Shown piece after piece: positions 1 to 7,725 of a DNA stretch of 64,000 bases. The notes below the pieces were generated by a model. That model saw only the letters and a list, made by a program, of their open reading frames with translations. It ran no database searches and had not been told where the DNA came from. Within the stretch, counting starts at the first letter, position 1. Every line of letters starts with the position of its first letter. Position numbers and translations under genes: made by a program. Source of the stretch: Bacillus sp. AFS029637 (GTDB taxonomy: Bacteria > Bacillota > Bacilli > Bacillales > Bacillaceae_G); contig NZ_NUPZ01000010.1 in assembly GCF_002584985.1 (NCBI RefSeq), positions 121,857 through 185,856 on the forward strand, in the 5' to 3' direction.

Positions 1-65
1 TTGTTTTATGTTGTTTTTATCATAAAACTCTTCGGAATTCATTTTCCTCACTAACTTGTTGTTTT

Positions 66-97
66 GAGCGTGAGGATTCGGGGAGACATTCACGCTC
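66..97. repeat. Hairpin upstream of citZ
   Basis: GAGCGTGA (66-73) is followed after a 16-nt loop by its exact complement TCACGCTC (90-97). No T-run follows on the plus strand, so it does not look like a simple terminator for plus-strand transcription. It could be a structured 5' end or a protein site. No gene is visible in bases 1-265. Confidence 0.35.
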
Positions 98-168
98 ATG
101 CTTTCCATGTTGGTAATGGACATTAAGAGGGGAACATCGCAAAAAATTTGCATGATCGTGCATTTTGC

Positions 169-198
169 TTGCCTAAAGAGTGAACGGGCGTTCATAAT
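169..198 (+). promoter_or_regulatory. Candidate citZ promoter with internal dyad
   Basis: TTGCCT (169-174) and CATAAT (193-198), 18 bp apart, form a plausible sigma-A promoter 68 bp before citZ. The spacer contains the inverted repeat TGAACGGGCGTTCA (181-194). Its GAAC-N4-GTTC core is the shape of a Bacillus DinR/LexA box, although a LexA role at citZ would be unexpected. Confidence 0.4.
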
Positions 199-265
199 TT
201 ATAAGGGGAGCAAATAGATATAAGGAGCAAGGTTGGGAGAATTTTCAGGAAAAGGAGAGAATGTC

Positions 266-1381
266 ATGACTGTTATTCGAGGTTTAGAAGGGGTAGTAGC
301 AACAACATCATCTGTGAGCTCTATTATTGATGATACATTAACTTATGTTGGGTATAATATTGATGATTTAGCTGAGAATGCTACGTTTGAAGAAGTAGTG
401 TACTTATTATGGCACCGCAAGCTTCCTAACGAAAAAGAACTAGCGGAATTTACAGATACTGTATCTGAATATTATAAAGTTCCAGGTGAGATTTTAACAT
501 ATTTGAAACAAGTAGATTTAAAAATCGCACATCCGATGTCTGTTTTACGAACTGCAATTTCCATGCTATCATTATACGATGAGAGCGCTGAAATTATGGA
601 TGGAAAGTCCAATTATTTGAAAGCGGTTAAATTACAGGCTCAAGTGGGAACGTTAATTGCTGCTTATGCGAGAATTCGTAAAGGTTTAGACGTTGTTGAG
701 CCGAAAAAAGAGTTATCATTAGCTGCAAACTTCTTGTACATGTTAAATGACCGCGAGCCAAATGAAGTTGAAATTGAAGCTTTTGATAAGGCGCTTGTCC
801 TTCATGCGGATCATGAGTTAAACGCTTCTACATTTACTGCACGTGTTTGCGTAGCTACACTTTCAGATGTATATTCTGGTATTACAGCAGCAATCGGTGC
901 ATTAAAAGGTCCTCTTCACGGCGGGGCAAATGAAAATGTAATGAAGATGTTAACTGAAATTGGCGAAGAAGAAAATGTAGAATCATATATTCATAATGCT
1001 CTTCAAAATAAAGTGAAAATTATGGGATTTGGCCACCGTGTATATGAGCATGGTGATCCACGTGCAAAACATTTACGTGAAATGTCTAAGAGATTATGCG
1101 TGCTTTTAGGAGAAGACAAATGGTATAATATGTCTATCAAAATTGAAGACATTGTAACAAAAGAAAAAGGTCTTCCACCAAATGTTGATTTCTATTCAGC
1201 TTCTGTATACCATTGTTTAGGAATTGACCATGACTTATTTACACCTATTTTTGCAATTAGCCGTATGTCAGGCTGGTTAGCTCATATTCTAGAACAATAT
1301 GAAAACAACCGTTTAATCCGTCCGCGTGCTGATTATAACGGACCAACACATCAAGTGTATGTTCCAATTGCACAACGATAA
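266..1381 (+). CDS. citZ: Citrate synthase
   Basis: This enzyme condenses acetyl-CoA and oxaloacetate to citrate, the entry step of the TCA cycle, in the cytoplasm. The 371-residue product has the length of the compact Gram-positive citrate synthases. The active-site blocks are visible: the GPLHGGANE segment near residue 220, the GFGHRVYEHGDPRA block and the NVDFYSA block carrying the catalytic aspartate. ATG 266 is chosen over an in-frame upstream start at 233 because AAAGGAGAG lies just before it and family homology begins at MTVIRGLEG. It is the first gene of citZ-icd-mdh, an arrangement that is conserved in Bacillus and usually controlled by carbon regulators such as CcpA and CcpC; no convincing cre was found here. 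Confidence 0.96.
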   Translation: MTVIRGLEGVVATTSSVSSIIDDTLTYVGYNIDDLAENATFEEVVYLLWHRKLPNEKELAEFTDTVSEYYKVPGEILTYLKQVDLKIAHPMSVLRTAISMLSLYDESAEIMDGKSNYLKAVKLQAQVGTLIAAYARIRKGLDVVEPKKELSLAANFLYMLNDREPNEVEIEAFDKALVLHADHELNASTFTARVCVATLSDVYSGITAAIGALKGPLHGGANENVMKMLTEIGEEENVESYIHNALQNKVKIMGFGHRVYEHGDPRAKHLREMSKRLCVLLGEDKWYNMSIKIEDIVTKEKGLPPNVDFYSASVYHCLGIDHDLFTPIFAISRMSGWLAHILEQYENNRLIRPRADYNGPTHQVYVPIAQR

Positions 1382-1480
1382 GCGAAAAACACTATTTTGA
1401 TAGTGAAAATACGCTTTCAAAAGTCTGATTTTTTCGGAAAGATGTAATGATTAGAATATTTAAATTTGACTAACGGTTTG

Positions 1481-1504
1481 AACTGAGGGGTTATTCCCTC
1501 AGTT
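1481..1504 (+). other. Intercistronic hairpin between citZ and icd
   Basis: AACTGAGGG (1481-1489) pairs exactly with CCCTCAGTT (1496-1504) around a 6-nt loop. Only three T residues follow, so it is at best a leaky terminator or an mRNA processing or stability element inside the operon. A weaker dyad, CACTAT/ATAGTG, follows the citZ stop. The 160-nt gap holds no other gene. Confidence 0.4.
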
Positions 1505-1541
1505 TCATACATATGAAATTTCAAACATGGGGGTTATCACA

Positions 1542-2834
1542 TTGACGACAGGTGAAAAAATTACTGTAACTAATGGTGTTATGAATGTACCAAACAATCC
1601 GATTATTCCATTTATCGAAGGAGATGGAATTGGTCCTGATATTTGGGCAGCAGCATCTCGCGTACTAGAAGCGGCAGTGGAAAAAGCTTATGATGGTGAG
1701 AAGAAAATCGTTTGGAAAGAAGTGCTTGCAGGGGAAAAAGCATTCAACCAAACAGGCGAGTGGTTACCAGAAGAAACTTTAAATTTAATCCGTGAATATT
1801 TAATCGCGATTAAAGGCCCACTTACAACTCCAGTTGGCGGTGGTATTCGTTCTCTAAACGTAGCGCTTCGTCAAGAATTAGATTTATATGTATGTCTACG
1901 TCCAGTTCGTTACTTTGAAGGTGTTCCTTCACCTGTAAAACGTCCGGAAGATACTGATATGGTTATTTTCCGTGAAAATACAGAAGACATTTATGCTGGA
2001 ATTGAATATGCACAAGGATCTCCAGAAGCAGAAAAAGTTCTTGCTTTCTTAAAAGAAGCAATGGGTGTTAATAAAATCCGCTTCCCAGAAACATCTGGTA
2101 TTGGTATTAAGCCAATCTCAGAAGAAGGGACAAAGCGTCTTGTTCGTGCTGCAATTCAATATGCAATTAACGAAAAACGCTCTTCTGTTACATTAGTTCA
2201 TAAAGGAAACATTATGAAATTTACAGAAGGTGCTTTCAAAAACTGGGGTTATGAAGTAGCGGAACAAGAATTCGGCGACAAAGTATTTACTTGGGCTGAA
2301 TATGATCGTATCGTTGAAAAAGATGGAAAAGATGCAGCGAATAAAGCGATGGCAGACGCGGAAGTGGCTGGAAAAATCATCGTAAAAGATTCTATTGCAG
2401 ACATCTTCTTACAACAAATTTTAACTCGTCCACGTGAGTTCGATGTTGTTGCAACAATGAACTTAAACGGAGACTACATCTCTGATGCACTTGCTGCACA
2501 AGTAGGTGGAATTGGTATTGCACCTGGTGCAAACATTAACTATGTGACTGGACATGCTATCTTTGAAGCTACACATGGTACAGCTCCAAAATATGCAGGT
2601 TTAGATAAAGTAAATCCATCTTCTGTACTTCTTTCTGGTGTATTATTATTAGAGCACTTAGGATGGAACGAAGCTGCGAAATTAGTAACAGCTTCAGTTG
2701 AGAAAACAATTGCATCAAAAGTAGTAACATACGACTTCGCTCGTCTAATGGAAGGCGCAACAGAAGTGAAATGTTCTGAGTTCGCTAATGAACTTATTAA
2801 AAACATGGATGTAGCGATAATCAAAAACGCATAA
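1542..2834 (+). CDS. icd: Isocitrate dehydrogenase (NADP+)
   Basis: This enzyme oxidatively decarboxylates isocitrate to 2-oxoglutarate with NADP+. The chain of about 430 residues is the usual size of bacterial dimeric NADP-IDH. Recognisable blocks are [12 protein letters not shown] near the N-terminus, the substrate region [32 protein letters not shown], the metal-binding [10 protein letters not shown] region, and [11 protein letters not shown] near the NADP site. TTG 1542 is preferred over ATG 1527 because GGGGG (1529-1533) sits 8 nt before it as a ribosome binding site, and that GGGGG overlaps the codons of the longer version. It lies between citZ and mdh, consistent with one TCA operon. 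Confidence 0.95.
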   Translation: MTTGEKITVTNGVMNVPNNPIIPFIEGDGIGPDIWAAASRVLEAAVEKAYDGEKKIVWKEVLAGEKAFNQTGEWLPEETLNLIREYLIAIKGPLTTPVGGGIRSLNVALRQELDLYVCLRPVRYFEGVPSPVKRPEDTDMVIFRENTEDIYAGIEYAQGSPEAEKVLAFLKEAMGVNKIRFPETSGIGIKPISEEGTKRLVRAAIQYAINEKRSSVTLVHKGNIMKFTEGAFKNWGYEVAEQEFGDKVFTWAEYDRIVEKDGKDAANKAMADAEVAGKIIVKDSIADIFLQQILTRPREFDVVATMNLNGDYISDALAAQVGGIGIAPGANINYVTGHAIFEATHGTAPKYAGLDKVNPSSVLLSGVLLLEHLGWNEAAKLVTASVEKTIASKVVTYDFARLMEGATEVKCSEFANELIKNMDVAIIKNA

Positions 2835-2853
2835 TTAAAGTGAGGGGTAAATT

Positions 2854-3792
2854 ATGACAATCAAACGCAAGAAAGTTTCAGTCATCGGTGCAGGATTTAC
2901 AGGAGCAACAACAGCATTCTTATTAGCACAAAAAGAACTTGCAGATGTTGTATTAGTGGACATTCCACAACTGGAAAATCCAACAAAAGGGAAAGCGTTG
3001 GATATGTTAGAAGCGAGCCCAGTACAAGGTTTTGATGCTAACATTATTGGAACATCTGATTACGCAGATACTGCTGATTCTGACGTTGTCGTTATTACAG
3101 CAGGTATTGCACGTAAGCCTGGTATGAGCCGTGATGACTTAGTAGCAACAAACTCTAAAATTATGAAAAGTATTACGCGCGACATTGCAAAACATTCACC
3201 AAATGCGATTATTCTTGTATTAACAAATCCAGTTGATGCAATGACATATTCTGTATTTAAAGAAGCGGGATTCCCAAAAGAACGTGTAATCGGTCAATCG
3301 GGCGTATTAGATACAGCTCGTTTCCGTACATTCATTGCGCAAGAATTAAATCTTTCTGTGAAAGACATTACAGGATTTGTTCTTGGTGGACACGGTGACG
3401 ATATGGTACCTCTTGTACGTTATTCCTATGCAGGTGGCATTCCGTTAGAAACGTTAATTCCGAAAGAGCGTTTAGAAGCAATTGTAGAACGTACACGTAA
3501 AGGTGGCGGCGAGATTGTAGGCTTATTAGGAAACGGTAGTGCATATTACGCACCAGCTGCTTCTTTAGTTGAAATGACAGAAGCAATCTTAAAAGATCAA
3601 CGTCGTGTATTACCGGCTATTGCGTACCTTGAAGGTGAATATGGTTATAGTGACCTTTACTTAGGGGTACCAGTAATTCTAGGTGGTAACGGAATTGAAA
3701 AAATTATTGAGTTAGAACTTCTTGCAGAGGAAAAAGAAGCGTTAGATCGCTCTGTAGAATCTGTACGTAACGTTATGAAAGTTCTTGTTTAA
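2854..3792 (+). CDS. mdh: Malate dehydrogenase (lactate dehydrogenase-like type)
   Basis: This enzyme interconverts malate and oxaloacetate with NAD+, supplying citrate synthase. The 312-residue protein begins with a Rossmann NAD-binding motif ([13 protein letters not shown]). It continues with the substrate arginine loop around [10 protein letters not shown], the NPVD segment, and the catalytic-histidine motif [13 protein letters not shown]. This is the LDH-like MDH family of Bacillus. A GTGAGGGG ribosome binding site precedes the ATG and the gap from icd is 19 nt, so the two are likely co-transcribed. A strong terminator follows and closes the operon. Confidence 0.96.
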   Translation: MTIKRKKVSVIGAGFTGATTAFLLAQKELADVVLVDIPQLENPTKGKALDMLEASPVQGFDANIIGTSDYADTADSDVVVITAGIARKPGMSRDDLVATNSKIMKSITRDIAKHSPNAIILVLTNPVDAMTYSVFKEAGFPKERVIGQSGVLDTARFRTFIAQELNLSVKDITGFVLGGHGDDMVPLVRYSYAGGIPLETLIPKERLEAIVERTRKGGGEIVGLLGNGSAYYAPAASLVEMTEAILKDQRRVLPAIAYLEGEYGYSDLYLGVPVILGGNGIEKIIELELLAEEKEALDRSVESVRNVMKVLV

Positions 3793-3809
3793 TAATTAAA
3801 TATAAGCGG

Positions 3810-3837
3810 AAAAAGATTCGGGGCCCCGAATCTTTTT
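3810..3837 (+). terminator. Terminator after mdh
   Basis: A perfect 28-bp palindrome runs from AAAAAGATTCGGGG into CCCCGAATCTTTTT. Its T-rich 3' arm makes it a strong intrinsic terminator, and its symmetry means it could act in both directions. Confidence 0.85.
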
Positions 3838-3871
3838 CTACTATTTATTAAAATATTTTTTTGAAATAATA

Positions 3872-3903
3872 TGAAAACGCTATCATTTGGTGTATCCTAT
3901 AAT
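3872..3903 (+). promoter_or_regulatory. cre site and -10 element before the MaoC-like gene
   Basis: TGAAAACGCTATCA (3872-3885) fits the catabolite response element consensus TGWAANCGNTNWCA at every position. A consensus -10, TATAAT, lies at 3898-3903, so the cre covers the -35 region of this promoter, a position expected to give CcpA repression. No good -35 hexamer is visible. About 100 nt of leader follow before the gene at 4009. Confidence 0.6.
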
Positions 3904-4008
3904 GAAACAATAGACTTATACTATACATTGCCCTCATCATAGTAAGTTTCGGATAAGGTATCGCTTTTAGTAGGATAATAAGGTGAAAAAATCGGAGGGG
4001 GTTGTAAC

Positions 4009-4482
4009 ATGTTAAAGAAAAAAGTTCAAATTGGTCGTAAAATGGATGAAATTACAGTAGGAGAGAAATTATCTATCACTGAAAAAATTGAGGATAAAGA
4101 TTTGTTATTGTACTTAGGATTAACGAATGATGCCAATCCATTATATATTCAGCATGATTACGCATCCCAAACTCCGTATGAAAAGCCGATTGTACCAAGC
4201 ATTATGCTAACTGGGATGATTACAACGGCAGTTACGAAATATTTACCAGGTCCAGGTAGTCATATTACTAGGAAGGACCTTACGTTCGTGAAGCATGTTC
4301 ACCATTATGAAACGTTACAAATCCACTTTGAAGTTGTGGGTGTTTCTGAGGAGGAACATACAATTGATATGCTTGTATCTGCTCATGATGAAAAAGGAGA
4401 TACTGTTGTGAAAGGCTCATTAACAGTAACACCGCCTTATAAATCAGTTTCTATTATGGAAAAAGCATTAGATAATTTTTAA
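4009..4482 (+). CDS. MaoC-like hot-dog-fold dehydratase-domain protein
   Basis: The 157-residue protein looks like a single-domain MaoC/(R)-specific enoyl-CoA hydratase relative, a family that hydrates enoyl-CoA or enoyl-ACP in fatty acid or polyester metabolism. The hydratase-2 motif region is present as NDANPLYIQHDYA (around residues 41-53). The residue after NPL is Tyr where active hydratases usually have the catalytic His, and the following helix lacks the usual AHG signature. It may therefore be non-catalytic or have another substrate. The start has a GGAGGGGG ribosome binding site. It appears monocistronic, behind a cre-bearing promoter and before a strong terminator. A role in acyl metabolism under carbon control is inference. 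Confidence 0.7.
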   Translation: MLKKKVQIGRKMDEITVGEKLSITEKIEDKDLLLYLGLTNDANPLYIQHDYASQTPYEKPIVPSIMLTGMITTAVTKYLPGPGSHITRKDLTFVKHVHHYETLQIHFEVVGVSEEEHTIDMLVSAHDEKGDTVVKGSLTVTPPYKSVSIMEKALDNF

Positions 4483-4496
4483 AAGATGAAAATACG

Positions 4497-4542
4497 AATA
4501 GCGCTAGCATACCTTTAATAAGGAAGCTAGCGCTATTTTTTT
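4497..4542 (+). terminator. Terminator after the MaoC-like gene
   Basis: AATAGCGCTAGC (4497-4508) pairs with GCTAGCGCTATT (4526-4537), followed by seven T residues. It separates the MaoC-like gene from the small gene at 4560. Confidence 0.85.
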
Positions 4543-4559
4543 GAAAGGGGGATATAACT

Positions 4560-4796
4560 GTGAAATGGGAAAGAGAGGATATAATCTTTGAAACGATAAG
4601 GGAAGCTGAAGTGTGGGCCGACGGGGTCGCGAATGAAATGTATGGGAGAGTATTTGATGGATATGAAACACCGGATTATAAAATAGCATATGCTCTTTCG
4701 TTTTTCCTAGCGCAAAATCAAGATTTTATAGTTCATACGGAAGTGAGCTTTAAAAAAGAGAGAGCGATCTATAAAGTTTGGCAAAATCCTGTGTAG
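4560..4796 (+). CDS. Uncharacterised 78-residue protein
   Basis: The family is not recognised. A GTG start at 4560 is preceded by GAAAGGGGG with good spacing, which supports translation. The product is acidic in its first half (runs of Glu and Asp, one DGYETPDY segment) and has an aromatic, mildly hydrophobic middle (YALSFFLAQNQDF), but no signal peptide or clear membrane segment. It begins right after the terminator at 4542 and ends 160 nt before phoP. No function is assigned. Confidence 0.6.
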   Translation: MKWEREDIIFETIREAEVWADGVANEMYGRVFDGYETPDYKIAYALSFFLAQNQDFIVHTEVSFKKERAIYKVWQNPV

Positions 4797-4867
4797 TTGA
4801 AGGTGAAGTGTAATTACTTCTATTTTCTTAGTTGTATACAAACGAACTCCATGAATAGACAATTATA

Positions 4868-4896
4868 TTGAGGGGGAACCTGTTTTCTAGTATGAT
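4868..4896 (+). promoter_or_regulatory. Candidate phoPR promoter
   Basis: TTGAGG (4868-4873) and TATGAT (4891-4896) are separated by 17 bp, a plausible sigma-A promoter 62 bp before phoP. No convincing PHO-box direct repeats were noticed upstream. Confidence 0.45.
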
Positions 4897-4958
4897 GAGA
4901 ATAACGGGGAAAATACTAGGATGAAGAAGGTTTCAAGTCTATAACTTGGAGGAAAAGA

Positions 4959-5678
4959 ATGAACAATCGTATTTTAGTAGTTGATGATGAGGAGTTTATC
5001 TTAACTTTAATTGAATTTAATTTACAACAAGCTGGTTTTGAAGTGATAACAGCGATGGATGGAGAAATGGCGCTTCAAAAAGCGACAACAGAACGTCCAG
5101 ATTTAATTATATTAGATTTAATGCTTCCGAAAATGGATGGTATGGAAGTTTGTAAAGAATTACGATTGCAGCGTGTCATGACGCCGATTTTAATGTTAAC
5201 AGCAAAAGATGATGAATTTGATAAGGTGCTAGGTCTTGAACTTGGGGCAGATGATTATATGACGAAGCCATTTAGTCCAAGGGAAGTTGTTGCCCGTGTG
5301 AAGGCGATTTTACGTCGTACGAAATTGCAACAAGAAGAACAAGTTGTAGAAGCACCAGCCGAAGATAGCATTATAATTGCAGAACTTAAAATTTTACCGG
5401 AGTTTTATGAGGCTTATTTCCAAGGCAGAAAGCTTGAATTAACACCAAAAGAATTTGAACTACTTGTATATCTTGCGAAAAATAAAAGTCGCGTGTTGAC
5501 GCGTGATCAATTATTAAGTGCTGTATGGAATTATGATTTTGCTGGTGATACACGAATTGTTGATGTCCATATTAGCCACTTGCGCGATAAAATTGAACAA
5601 AATACGAAAAAACCGACGTACATTAAAACGATACGTGGTTTAGGATATAAATTAGAGGAGCCGAAGGGGGATGAATAA
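4959..5678 (+). CDS. phoP: Phosphate response regulator PhoP
   Basis: This is an OmpR-family DNA-binding response regulator, the partner of the next gene. Residues 1-120 form the receiver domain with acidic pocket D9-D10, phospho-acceptor D53 (in LIILDLMLPKMDG), a TAKD switch threonine and the conserved lysine in MTKPFSP. Residues 140-239 form the winged-helix output domain (LTPKEFELL, DTRIVDVHISHLRDKIE, KTIRGLGYKLE). The position after mdh and before phoR-polA matches Bacillus phoP, which controls the phosphate starvation response. The start is preceded by CTTGGAGGAA. The stop overlaps the phoR start by 8 bp, implying translational coupling. Confidence 0.93.
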   Translation: MNNRILVVDDEEFILTLIEFNLQQAGFEVITAMDGEMALQKATTERPDLIILDLMLPKMDGMEVCKELRLQRVMTPILMLTAKDDEFDKVLGLELGADDYMTKPFSPREVVARVKAILRRTKLQQEEQVVEAPAEDSIIIAELKILPEFYEAYFQGRKLELTPKEFELLVYLAKNKSRVLTRDQLLSAVWNYDFAGDTRIVDVHISHLRDKIEQNTKKPTYIKTIRGLGYKLEEPKGDE

Positions 5679-7440
5679 ATTTCGTTCCAGGCTTCTTTTT
5701 ACATTTGTTTCTCTTGTTGTGTTTATATTAGTCGGACTAGGTTTATTGCTAGAAACTGTTTTTGAAAACTACTATATAGATCATGCTAAAGAGAGAATGG
5801 TAAAAGAGACAGGGTATGTCGCAGTATTAGCAGAAGAACAAGGTTTTGATGATGTTTTAAAAAATCCGTATGTATTTGAAAAGTTAGAAGAGAAAATACC
5901 AGCTTCTATTATATTTGTGGATGAAAAAAAGAAAGTTCAATATAGCAAAGGCAAAGGTCAACAAGCTGCATTTAGTCCAGAGATAATTAAAGAACTTTCT
6001 TCCGAAACAGCGAAACAAAGAAATAAGGTTATTACGAAAGAAACGGATCAAAAGAATGAGTTTTATCATGCTATATTTGTTCAGGATGTAGAGGGAAAAC
6101 AAGGATATATTTTGGTGAAAAGTACAATTGATACTTTGAGGGATGTTCACCAAAAAACGTGGGGATTATTAATTATCGGATTTGTTATCGCTTGTCTCGT
6201 AGTCGTATTTCTAGGCGTGAAAATTACAGGGCAGTACATTAGGCCGATTGAATCAGTTACGAAAGTTGCAATCGAATTAGCGAAGGGTAATTATAAAGCG
6301 CGTGCATACGAAAGTCATTCGGATGAAACTGGGATGTTGAGTAAAGCAATTAATATTTTAGCGCGTAACTTACAAGAGATGACACTTGAACAAGAAATGC
6401 AACAAGACCGTTTGCACACATTAATTGAAAATATGGGAAGTGGAATGATTTTAATTGATAGCCGCGGTTATATAAATCTTGTAAACCGTTCGTATAAGGA
6501 GACTTTCCACGTAACAGACGAAGAATATTTAGATCGTTTATACTACGAGTCGTTTCATCATACAGAAATTATAGAGCTTGTGGAAGAAATCTTTATGACA
6601 GAAGTGAAAGTGCGTAAACAAATGTTGTTGCTACTTGGTATTGAGCGAAAGCATTTTGAAGTATACGGAGCGCCAATTATTGGGACAAACCATGAGTGGA
6701 AAGGAATTGTTCTCGTATTCCATGACATTACTGAGCTGAAGAAGTTAGAACAAATGAGAAAAGACTTCTTAGCGAATGTTTCGCATGAACTAAAGACGCC
6801 AATTACTTCTATTAAAGGTTTTTCAGAAACGCTCTTGGATGGGGCGATGGATAATAAAAAATTCTGCGAACATTTCTTACACATTATTTTAAAAGAGAGT
6901 GAACGCATGCAAGGCTTAATTGAAGATTTATTAGATTTGTCAAAGATTGAGCAACAAGGGTTTAAATTAAATATGGGGACCGTTGATATGAAGGGGCTTC
7001 TTGAAGATATTCATATGGTGCTGGATAATAAGGCAGGCGAAAAAGAAATCTCTTTACAAGTGAATGTATTGAAACGTGTTTCTGTCATTGGAGATCCAAG
7101 CCGATTGAAACAAATCTTTATAAATTTAATTAATAACGCAGTCGTATATACACCAGCTGGAGGCGTTGTTTCTGTAGAGTTAGCAGAAGATAAATATAAT
7201 GCTTATATAAAAGTATCTGATACTGGAATTGGTATTAGTAAAGATGAAATTCCACGTATTTTTGAACGCTTTTATCGAGTGGATAAAGCGAGAAGTAGAA
7301 ATACTGGTGGTACAGGCCTTGGGTTATCGATTGTAAAGCATTTAGTTGAGGCGCATCACGGTACAATTACAGTGGATAGTGAAGTTGGAGAAGGGACAAC
7401 ATTTACGGTTGTTTTACCAAAATCGGCAACTGATAAATAG
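5671..7440 (+). CDS. phoR: Phosphate sensor histidine kinase PhoR
   Basis: This membrane histidine kinase phosphorylates PhoP. The 589 residues show a first membrane helix at about 7-29, an extracytoplasmic loop to about 165, a second helix at 166-188, then HAMP and PAS regions (about 190-355). The dimerisation/phosphoacceptor block is NVSHELKTP with phospho-His near residue 372, and the ATPase domain carries the N box (INLINNAVVYTP), DTGIGI and GGTGLGLSIVKHL. This architecture and length match Bacillus PhoR. In Bacillus the signal is linked to wall teichoic acid intermediates; that is family knowledge and is not visible here. The start overlaps phoP, with GAAGGGGG inside the phoP end. Confidence 0.93.
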   Translation: MNKFRSRLLFTFVSLVVFILVGLGLLLETVFENYYIDHAKERMVKETGYVAVLAEEQGFDDVLKNPYVFEKLEEKIPASIIFVDEKKKVQYSKGKGQQAAFSPEIIKELSSETAKQRNKVITKETDQKNEFYHAIFVQDVEGKQGYILVKSTIDTLRDVHQKTWGLLIIGFVIACLVVVFLGVKITGQYIRPIESVTKVAIELAKGNYKARAYESHSDETGMLSKAINILARNLQEMTLEQEMQQDRLHTLIENMGSGMILIDSRGYINLVNRSYKETFHVTDEEYLDRLYYESFHHTEIIELVEEIFMTEVKVRKQMLLLLGIERKHFEVYGAPIIGTNHEWKGIVLVFHDITELKKLEQMRKDFLANVSHELKTPITSIKGFSETLLDGAMDNKKFCEHFLHIILKESERMQGLIEDLLDLSKIEQQGFKLNMGTVDMKGLLEDIHMVLDNKAGEKEISLQVNVLKRVSVIGDPSRLKQIFINLINNAVVYTPAGGVVSVELAEDKYNAYIKVSDTGIGISKDEIPRIFERFYRVDKARSRNTGGTGLGLSIVKHLVEAHHGTITVDSEVGEGTTFTVVLPKSATDK

Positions 7441-7543
7441 GATGATGGATGTTTACAATATATTAACAATGGCTTAATTAAATATTAATAAAGCTCTGTT
7501 AATATAATAGATGAAAACCCCTTCATCCAAGGAGTAATTTTGG

Positions 7544-7568
7544 ACGAGAATAGTTGTGCTATTCTCGT
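7544..7568 (+). other. Hairpin downstream of phoR
   Basis: ACGAGAATAG (7544-7553) is followed by a 5-nt loop and its perfect complement CTATTCTCGT (7559-7568). Few T residues follow, so termination would be weak. It lies in the 285-nt gap between phoR and polA, which contains no gene. Confidence 0.4.
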
Positions 7569-7616
7569 CACTTCCCTTTATGCTAATATAAGCCTGTATT
7601 ATATATGAAGGAAAAT

Positions 7617-7682
7617 AACCGTTATTTCTCTTCTCTCTATTAGTCATGTTAATATAGAGAGAGGAAAGGAACGGTTTTTTTC
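7617..7682 (+). terminator. Terminator-like hairpin immediately upstream of polA
   Basis: AACCGTT (7617-7623) pairs with AACGGTT (7670-7676), and CTCTCTAT (7633-7640) pairs with ATAGAGAG (7654-7661) inside it. The stem is followed by a run of seven T residues. Only about 29 nt separate the T-run from the polA ribosome binding site, leaving little room for a promoter after it. It may end phoPR transcripts, or act as an attenuator in the polA leader. Confidence 0.65.
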
Positions 7683-7725
7683 TGTGAAAAAAATCATTTC
7701 AAATTTGTATGGGGAGGTTTCGATT

